Source of the DNA: JBHIEE01 sp046760445
GTDB taxonomy: Bacteria > Acidobacteriota > Aminicenantia > JdFR-78
Assembly: GCA_046760445.1 (NCBI GenBank)
Contig: JBHIEE010000085.1
Location: 1-13,070 of the forward strand
Direction: 5' to 3'
DNA: 13,070 bases
The notes under the pieces: generated by a model
What the model was told of the DNA's origin: nothing
Seen by the model: only the letters and a program-made list of their open reading frames with translations
Databases searched by the model: none
Shown here: piece after piece, positions 5,996 to 11,456 of the stretch
Layout of the letters: each line of letters opens with the position of its first letter
Position numbering within the stretch: the stretch's first letter is position 1
Made by a program: the position numbers and the translations under genes

Positions 5996-6727
5996 ATGTC
6001 ATTTGTTATTACTATGTATGTTCCTGAGGGTGTCGTTATGGCGGCTGATAGTCGGCTTACCCTAACCCGTTCGGAAGAAAAAAACGATAAAAAAATCATT
6101 TTACAGTCGGTTACTTCAAGTGATTCGAATCAGAAATTATTTATTATCAAAGAAAAATTCGGATTATCTATTTATGGAGATGCAGCAATAAAAAATCTAC
6201 CTTTAGCCGGATATGTTAATAAGTTTGTGGAAGAAAAAATAACAGAAGATACGGAAATCACCGATATTCCAAATCTTATTTTAGATTTTTTTGGAGAACC
6301 TTTTAAAAACCCAAATGTCAATTTTCATGTCACTGGATTCAAGATAGAAAATAAAATAAGTATTCCCTATGTTTATGTTTGTAATATTCAAGCAAGAAAT
6401 GTCAATCGTCCAAATTACAAAAATGGAAGGATAGAATATGGCTGTACATGGGGCGGGGAGGGAGATATAATAGCTCGATTATTGTTTCCTTGTAAATTAA
6501 GAAATTACCGAGGAGATTGGGAAGAAGTGCCTCATTATCCGATAGCATATCAATTTTTTACATTGCAAGACGCAATAGATTTTGCGATATATGCTGTACG
6601 AACCACGATAGATACTATAAGATTCCAACCGAGACCCAAGACAATTGGTGGTCCTATAGATGTTTTGATAATTAAACCTGATTTAAGACCTCAGTGGATT
6701 CAGAAAAAGGAATATAGAGGCATATAG
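5996..6727 (+). CDS. Proteasome-like Ntn-hydrolase family protein
   Basis: A 243-residue protein with the proteasome-fold signature. EGVVMAADSR (11-20) matches the first strands of 20S beta subunits. KLFIIKEKFGLSIYGDA (47-63) matches the archaeal beta-subunit pattern KLFxI then G-M/L-T/S-I-x-G. If the initiator Met is removed, Ser2 falls at the nucleophile position Thr1, Asp18 at Asp17, Lys47 at Lys33 and Gly61 at Gly47; the Lys-to-Gly distance of 14 is the same. A loop of about 14 residues (24-40) is inserted between Asp18 and Lys47. The conserved end FFTLQDAIDFAIYAVRTTID plus GGPIDVLIIKP resembles a little-studied bacterial family I recall only as uncharacterised. No signal peptide, so it should be cytoplasmic. 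No ATPase partner (HslU-, ARC- or Clp-like) is nearby. Fold is well supported; peptidase activity and substrate are inferred. Confidence 0.75.
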   Translation: MSFVITMYVPEGVVMAADSRLTLTRSEEKNDKKIILQSVTSSDSNQKLFIIKEKFGLSIYGDAAIKNLPLAGYVNKFVEEKITEDTEITDIPNLILDFFGEPFKNPNVNFHVTGFKIENKISIPYVYVCNIQARNVNRPNYKNGRIEYGCTWGGEGDIIARLLFPCKLRNYRGDWEEVPHYPIAYQFFTLQDAIDFAIYAVRTTIDTIRFQPRPKTIGGPIDVLIIKPDLRPQWIQKKEYRGI

Positions 6728-6794
6728 CAAATCGGAAGTCATAGGAACATAGACCACGGGCTGTGATAAGTGACTAAGAGGGCATCCATACAAA

Positions 6795-6874
6795 ACTTGC
6801 AAACCCATTATAAAGTTGTAAAAAACGACTAAAAAATTATCTTATGAAGAATTCATTAAACAAACAATTATTAA
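6795..6874 (+). repeat. Degenerate element, left half, copy 3
   Basis: Matches 821-901 with one base missing. Read from 6828 it gives T-K-K-L-S-Y-E-E-F-I-K-Q-T-I-I, without the stop seen in copy 1. The ATG expected before it is again ACG. Similarity ends at about 6874, where the serine-hydrolase fragment begins, so this is a breakpoint. Confidence 0.6.
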
Positions 6875-7188
6875 TTGGCATAATATTTTTTTGCGGATTT
6901 ATGTTTATTTCATCTCTTTTAGTTTGGCCAATGCAAGCCATTTTACGCCAACGGCGAAAACAAGCAGCGCTGCCAACTGTGATTGTGCAAGCACGTTGGA
7001 TAGCGATTAGTATGAGCTTTCTTAATATTGTATTACTGATTACTTTTGCCGTATTCATGTCCCAATTTATTCCAAATGAATTCATGTGGCATGTACCAAA
7101 GCAGGAGCCTGTTTTATTTGGTCGTTGTATTACTGGAATCTGCTTGGCTTCCGCTTTTAAGCCCTTAGCAACTTTTTGCAATCTCTAG
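6844..7188 (+). pseudogene. Fragment of the membrane tail of a CubicO-type serine hydrolase
   Basis: A 114-codon frame with ATG at 6844 lying inside the repeat and no ribosome binding site, so the start looks accidental; the recognisable part begins near 6875. It encodes two clear membrane segments (about residues 9-29 and 52-73) joined by RQRRK and ARW, and a weaker third (91-103). The pattern LLVWP, then RRK, then ARW-x-x-x-x-S-F-L-N, matches from memory the transmembrane tail that follows the catalytic domain in some CubicO/beta-lactamase-family hydrolases. The catalytic domain (SxxK, YxN) is absent and the tail stops early at 7186-7188. I read it as a decayed gene joined to an element end by rearrangement. 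A functional small membrane protein is less likely. Confidence 0.45.
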
Positions 7189-7205
7189 GGTAGACTATGA
7201 AAGAA

Positions 7206-7246
7206 GAGGACAGTCCTTGATTTTCATAAAGGAAGGGGTCAGATTT
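7206..7246 (+). repeat. Two GGACAGTCCTTG / GGGGTCAG-type motifs
   Basis: GAGGACAGTCCTTGA (7206-7220) and AGGGGTCAGATTTTG (7234-7248) are two further members of the spacer motif family. The first shares CAGTCCTTGA with the site at 747-763. Confidence 0.4.
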
Positions 7247-7300
7247 TGGTATTTTGGTATTAAAATTGAAAATGGAAATTGGAAATTTGAAAATTGATTA
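7243..7300. repeat. Low-complexity tandem octamers and heptamers
   Basis: ATTTTGGT is repeated twice (7243-7258), then GGAAATT twice (7274-7287) within a run of GAAAATTG-like units. It looks like slippage-generated simple sequence between the pseudogene and gltX. No ORF. Confidence 0.5.
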
Positions 7301-7346
7301 AATTGGTACTTTTTACAAGTTGCAAGTCACAGGTTAAGTCAGATTA

Positions 7347-7375
7347 TTGCTTCTTAATGAGAATTCATCTAAAAT
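7347..7375 (+). promoter_or_regulatory. Putative gltX promoter giving a near-leaderless transcript
   Basis: TTGCTT (7347-7352), a 17-base spacer, then TAAAAT (7370-7375). The -10 is good and the -35 poor. The predicted start near 7382 is only about three bases before the gltX ATG, consistent with the missing ribosome binding site. Confidence 0.35.
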
Positions 7376-7384
7376 AAAAAATAA

Positions 7385-8830
7385 ATGAGAGAAGTTAGAG
7401 TTCGTTTTGCACCAAGTCCTACTGGCCATCTCCATGTGGGAGGAGCAAGGACAGCTCTGTTTAACTGGCTTTTTGCTCGAAAACATAAAGGAAAGTTTAT
7501 CCTGAGAATTGAAGATACTGATGTTGCCCGCTCTTCAGAAGAAATGACAAAAGGGATTCTAGAAGGAATGAGATGGCTTGGTCTGAGCTGGGACGAGGGA
7601 CCTTATTACCAGTCAAAAAGAATAAAAGTTTATCAGGAATATGCTGAGAGACTAATTAAAGAAGGGAAGGCTTATTATTGTTACTGTACTCCTGAAGAAA
7701 TTCAAGAAAGAAAGAGGAAGGCTGTTTCCAATGGTAAATACTGGAAATATGACCGATTTTGCTTAAGTCTTACTCCAAAAGAAAAAGAAAATTTAGAAAA
7801 ACAAAAAAAAGCAAAAGCAATAAGATTTTTTGTCCCTGAAGGAAAAACAACTTTTCAAGATTTAATTCATGGAGAAATTGTTTTTGAACACCAGAATATT
7901 GAGGATTTTGTTTTGCTTCGGCGGGATGGATTGCCTACCTATCATCTCTCTGTGGTGATTGATGACCTCGAATTTAGCATCACTCATGTGATTCGGGGAG
8001 ATGACCATCTGTCTAATACTCCTAAACAAATACTGCTTTATCAGGCTTTGAAAGCACTTATTCCTCAATTTGCCCATTTAGCCTTAATTTTAGGTTCAGA
8101 TAGAAAGAAATTGAGTAAGAGACATGGAGTAACTTCAGTTCTTCATTTCAGAGAAGAAGGTTATCTTCCTCTTGCCATGTTTAACTTTTTAGCTCAGTTA
8201 AGCTGGTCACCAGGCGAAGAAAAAGAAGTTTATAGCATTGAGGAGATGATTGAAAAATTTTTTCTTGATCAAGTAAGTAAAGCTAATCCAATATTTGATT
8301 TAGCTAAATTAGACTGGTTAAATAGTCGACTTATCTCTAAAATGACGGCTTCTGAATTAACTCCTTATGTGAAAGACATTTTAAAGAGGGAAAACTTATG
8401 GAGAGAAGAGCTTGAAATTGAGAAAAAGGAATGGTTTTTAAAACTGATTGATTTATTAAAAGACAGATGTCGGACTTTAAAAGATTTTGCCCGTGACGGT
8501 CGTCCTTACTTGACAGATGATTTTTCTTACGATTCTCAAGGAGCAGAGAAATATCTCAGCGATGAAAGATTGAAAGAATTACTGCCTAAATTAATTCAAG
8601 ATTTGGAAAAAATGGATAATTTTACAACCTTTGAAGTGGAGAAAGTTTATCGACAAAGAGCAGAACAAGAAGGAGTGAAGGCTGCCCTTTTTATTCATGC
8701 CAGTCGAATGGCGGTTACAGGAAAACCTGTCAGTCCAAGTTTATTCGCTGTCCTGGAAATTATAGGCAAGGAAAAAACAATTTCCAGATTGAAAAAATTG
8801 GTTGACTATTTAACTCTTTCCTCTTTTTGA
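7385..8830 (+). CDS. gltX: Glutamyl-tRNA synthetase
   Basis: A full-length 481-residue class I synthetase that charges tRNA with glutamate in the cytoplasm. The N-terminus VRFAPSPTGHLHVGGART carries the HIGH signature as HLHV (15-18), followed by LRIEDTD. KKLSKRHG (241-248) is the KMSKS signature. A zinc-type knuckle is seen as C99-x-C101 and C126 in a Y-D-R-F-C context; the usual fourth ligand just after it is not obvious (C-L-S-L here), so zinc may be lost. The helical anticodon-binding domain occupies about 310-481. Whether it also charges tRNA-Gln cannot be judged; gatCAB is not in the window. The ATG at 7385 begins the canonical N-terminus but has no Shine-Dalgarno, only A-rich sequence. 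It heads a plus-strand cluster; the next gene begins 36 bases downstream. Confidence 0.97.
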   Translation: MREVRVRFAPSPTGHLHVGGARTALFNWLFARKHKGKFILRIEDTDVARSSEEMTKGILEGMRWLGLSWDEGPYYQSKRIKVYQEYAERLIKEGKAYYCYCTPEEIQERKRKAVSNGKYWKYDRFCLSLTPKEKENLEKQKKAKAIRFFVPEGKTTFQDLIHGEIVFEHQNIEDFVLLRRDGLPTYHLSVVIDDLEFSITHVIRGDDHLSNTPKQILLYQALKALIPQFAHLALILGSDRKKLSKRHGVTSVLHFREEGYLPLAMFNFLAQLSWSPGEEKEVYSIEEMIEKFFLDQVSKANPIFDLAKLDWLNSRLISKMTASELTPYVKDILKRENLWREELEIEKKEWFLKLIDLLKDRCRTLKDFARDGRPYLTDDFSYDSQGAEKYLSDERLKELLPKLIQDLEKMDNFTTFEVEKVYRQRAEQEGVKAALFIHASRMAVTGKPVSPSLFAVLEIIGKEKTISRLKKLVDYLTLSSF

Positions 8831-8855
8831 TTTTTTATTTTCTCTATGATAAATT
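8827..8855 (+). promoter_or_regulatory. Putative internal promoter before the DUF2065 gene
   Basis: TTGATT (8827-8832) overlaps the gltX stop codon. A 17-base T-rich spacer with TTTTCTCTATG is followed by TAAATT (8850-8855). The spacer resembles ATTTTTCCTGTG of the sites at 1011 and 5017. The start near 8862 is about five bases before the ATG at 8867. Confidence 0.45.
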
Positions 8856-8866
8856 GAAAGAGAGCA

Positions 8867-9073
8867 ATGGAATTAGATTTAACTAGCCTGAGTTTTTATT
8901 TTCTAATTCTTGGTATTTACTTTGTTCTTGAGGGGTTACCTTATTTCCTTTTTCCAAAATGGATGAAAAAAAGACTTGCATTAATAGTTAAAATGAAGAG
9001 TTCTTATCTCCGGTGGTTGGGTTTTTTGGCAATGTGTCTCGGAGTTTTTCTTGTTTTTTTGGTTAGAAAATAA
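8867..9073 (+). CDS. DUF2065 (YjeT-like) small membrane protein
   Basis: A 68-residue inner-membrane protein with two hydrophobic segments (about 8-28 and 48-66) around a basic loop KWMKKRLALIVK. The motif VLEGLPYFLFPKWMKK matches the YjeT/DUF2065 pattern VLEGLGPMLYPKAWKK, and the second segment follows an LRWLGF turn comparable to LRRFGG in YjeT. The family's function is unknown; homologues often lie near hflC or purA, unlike here. No clear Shine-Dalgarno precedes the ATG (only AGAGAG), so translation may be leaderless or coupled to gltX, whose stop lies 36 bases upstream. hutU starts 62 bases after its stop. Confidence 0.82.
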   Translation: MELDLTSLSFYFLILGIYFVLEGLPYFLFPKWMKKRLALIVKMKSSYLRWLGFLAMCLGVFLVFLVRK

Positions 9074-9122
9074 AATTAATATAAATATTCTGAGAATAGT
9101 TTTTAATAGGAAATATTTTGAA

Positions 9123-9130
9123 AGAGGAGG
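9123..9130 (+). promoter_or_regulatory. Ribosome binding site fixing the hutU start
   Basis: AGAGGAGG ends five bases before the ATG at 9136 and selects it over an in-frame TTG at 9118. Confidence 0.85.
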
Positions 9131-9135
9131 CAAAA

Positions 9136-10812
9136 ATGGCTCAAATTCCCGAGTATGAGAAAAAATTTAAAGAAATAAAAGCTCCTCGAGGTATAAAATT
9201 GAATACTAAAGGTTGGGCTCAAGAAGGAGCTCTCCGAATGCTTATGAATAATATAGACCCTGAGGTGGCAGAGAAGCCTCAGGAATTAATTGTTTACGGA
9301 GGCACTGGAAGAGCTGCCCGAAACTGGAAATGTTTCTGGGCAATTGTTGAAAGTTTGAAAGAATTGAAAAATGATGAAACTTTAATTGTTCAATCAGGAA
9401 AGCCAGTGGCTGTATTTAAAACTACTCAAGAAGCTCCTCGTGTGTTAATTGCTAATGCTCTTTTAGTTCCTAAATGGGCTACCTGGGATGAATTTCGTCG
9501 GTTAGAAGGATTAGGTCTCACTATGTATGGTCAAATGACTGCTGGAAGTTGGATATACATTGGCACTCAGGGAATACTTCAGGGAACTTATGAAACTTTA
9601 GCTTCTGTGGCTCGAAAACATTTTAGAGGAACTCTTAAAGGAAAGCTGGTTCTTACTGCTGGGCTGGGTGGAATGGGTGGTGCCCAGCCATTAGCAGTTA
9701 CTATGAATGAAGGAATAATCATTGTTGTTGAAGTGGATAAAGCGAGAATTGAGAGACGACTTAAGACAGGTTATGTTGACACTATGGTTGAGAGCTTGGA
9801 TGAAGCTTTAGAATTAGCTTTTGAAGCTAAAGAAAAAGGAGAAGCAAAATCTATTGCTCTTCTGGGTAATGCAGCAGATATAGTTCCAGAATTTGTAAGG
9901 AGAAAGATTGTTCCAGATGCTTTAACAGACCAAACCTCAGCTCATGATGAGCTAAATGGCTATGTTCCCAATGGAATTCCTTATGAAGAGGCTTTAAAAT
10001 TAAGGAAAGAAGACCCGGAAGAATATGTCAAGCGTTCTTATCAAGCAATGGCAGAGCATGTTCAGGCAATGCTTGAACTTAAAAAAATGGGGGCTAAGAC
10101 TTTTGATTATGGCAATAACATTCGGGGTCAGGCATTAAAGGCTGGAGTAAAAAATGCTTTTGATATCCCAGGTTTTGTTTCAGAGTATATCAGACCTTTA
10201 TTCTGTTATGGCAAAGGCCCATTTCGTTGGGCAGCTTTATCGGGTGATCCAAAGGATATCTATGCTACTGATGAGGCTGTTTTAAAAGAATTTCCTAAAG
10301 ATGAAGCATTGGAACGGTGGATCCGAATGGCTCAAAAAAAAGTCAAATTCCAGGGTTTGCCAGCTCGCATTTGCTGGCTGGGTTATGGAGAGAGAGCTAA
10401 ATTTGGGGCAGTGATAAATGATTTAGTTAAAAAAGGAAAAATTTCAGCGCCTATAGTTATAGGGCGGGATCATCTTGATACTGGTTCTGTTGCTTCTCCA
10501 AATAGGGAGACAGAAGGGATGAGAGACGGTTCTGATGCTATTGCTGACTGGCCAATATTAAACGCTCTCTTAAATGCAGTAGCTGGAGCAAGTTGGGTCT
10601 CAGTTCATCATGGAGGAGGAGTAGGGATTGGCTTATCTATTCATGCTGGAATGGTGATTGTTGCTGATGGAACAAAAGAGGCTGCTAAACGGTTGGAAAG
10701 AGTTTTAACTGTTGATCCTGGCTTGGGAGTTGCTCGCCACGCTGATGCTGGTTATGAGGAAGCAATTAAAACTGCCAAGGAAAAAGGAATAAAAATTCCG
10801 ATGCTCGAGTAA
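9136..10812 (+). CDS. hutU: Urocanate hydratase (urocanase)
   Basis: A 558-residue cytoplasmic enzyme, the usual family length. It converts urocanate to 4-imidazolone-5-propionate, step two of histidine breakdown, using tightly bound NAD+ as an electrophile. Visible family blocks are GQMTAGSWIYIGTQGI, the nucleotide-binding GLGGMGGAQP (176-185), NIRGQALKAGV, YIRPLFCYGKGPFRWAALSGDP, RICWLGYGER with the conserved active-site Cys413, and the long C-terminal GRDHLDTGSVASPNRETEGM and VSVHHGGGVGIG blocks. All key residues appear present. No hutH, hutI, formiminoglutamate enzyme or hutC regulator is in the window; the upstream genes are a DUF2065 protein and gltX. An exported GyrI-like gene follows after 48 bases. 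Transcription probably comes from 8827 or from gltX, as no good promoter lies in the 62-base gap. Confidence 0.97.
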   Translation: MAQIPEYEKKFKEIKAPRGIKLNTKGWAQEGALRMLMNNIDPEVAEKPQELIVYGGTGRAARNWKCFWAIVESLKELKNDETLIVQSGKPVAVFKTTQEAPRVLIANALLVPKWATWDEFRRLEGLGLTMYGQMTAGSWIYIGTQGILQGTYETLASVARKHFRGTLKGKLVLTAGLGGMGGAQPLAVTMNEGIIIVVEVDKARIERRLKTGYVDTMVESLDEALELAFEAKEKGEAKSIALLGNAADIVPEFVRRKIVPDALTDQTSAHDELNGYVPNGIPYEEALKLRKEDPEEYVKRSYQAMAEHVQAMLELKKMGAKTFDYGNNIRGQALKAGVKNAFDIPGFVSEYIRPLFCYGKGPFRWAALSGDPKDIYATDEAVLKEFPKDEALERWIRMAQKKVKFQGLPARICWLGYGERAKFGAVINDLVKKGKISAPIVIGRDHLDTGSVASPNRETEGMRDGSDAIADWPILNALLNAVAGASWVSVHHGGGVGIGLSIHAGMVIVADGTKEAAKRLERVLTVDPGLGVARHADAGYEEAIKTAKEKGIKIPMLE

Positions 10813-10860
10813 TTCTCCAAAAATTGTAGAGTAAATAATTTTTAGAAAGGAGGAAAATAA

Positions 10861-11424
10861 ATGAAAAAAATATTGCTGATTTTCCTAAGTTTACTGATAA
10901 TTTTTTTAATGGTGGTTTTTAGTTGGGAAAAGGAAAAATCAGAAGCAAGTCAAGAAAAATCAATCGCAGTCAAAGAAACAACTCCTTTTAGATATTGCGC
11001 TCTCTTTCATAAAGGACCTTTTACTGAGATAGAGAATGTAGTCGCACAATTAATAGGTGAAGTTCAGGCTCAAAATATAATTCCTCAAGGTCCAATGATT
11101 GGTATTTATTATAATAGTCCAGAGGAAGTGGCTCCAAAAGAGTTACAATGGGAATTTGGCTTTCCAGTGGGTGAGGGGACCCTGGTTAAATCTCCTCTTG
11201 AACTCAAGGAATGGAATTTTACCCTGGTTGTTTCAGCTCTTCATATTGGTCCATATGAGGAATCTGCAAAAATTTACCCTCAAATTTTCGAATGGATGAA
11301 AGCAAACAATTATAGTATAATTGGTCCCATTATAGAAAGATATCTGGATCAGGATCCTTCTAAGGTTAAGCCTGAAGAACTCCGAACTGAAGTCTGGATC
11401 CCTTGTCAGAGAATAGAAAAATAA
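10861..11424 (+). CDS. Exported GyrI-like (AraC effector-binding fold) protein
   Basis: A 187-residue protein: a hydrophobic N-terminal anchor or uncleaved signal (4-21), a charged linker rich in Lys, Glu and Ser (22-40), then a GyrI/SOUL-type ligand-binding domain (about 42-185). The domain shows its typical internal duplication: HKGPFTEIENVVAQL (50-64) with QWEFGFPV, and HIGPYEESAKIYPQIFEWM (128-146) with RTEVWIP. Glu98 and Glu177 sit where this fold often places ligand-contacting acids. There is no DNA-binding domain, so it is not an AraC or MerR regulator; it probably binds a small molecule at the outer face of the inner membrane. AAAGGAGG (10846-10853) gives a strong start. It follows hutU by 48 bases, likely the same transcript, so an imidazole-type ligand is conceivable but unproven. 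Confidence 0.82.
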   Translation: MKKILLIFLSLLIIFLMVVFSWEKEKSEASQEKSIAVKETTPFRYCALFHKGPFTEIENVVAQLIGEVQAQNIIPQGPMIGIYYNSPEEVAPKELQWEFGFPVGEGTLVKSPLELKEWNFTLVVSALHIGPYEESAKIYPQIFEWMKANNYSIIGPIIERYLDQDPSKVKPEELRTEVWIPCQRIEK

Positions 11425-11456
11425 GCAAGATAGAGCTTTCCTCAGCAAAAGTTTAA

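Noticed and set aside
6837..7181. A 114-codon minus-strand ORF opposite the hydrolase-tail fragment
   Set aside because: It is antisense to a frame with clear membrane-segment patterns, has no recognisable motif, and its own composition (scattered Cys and Arg) looks like a shadow.
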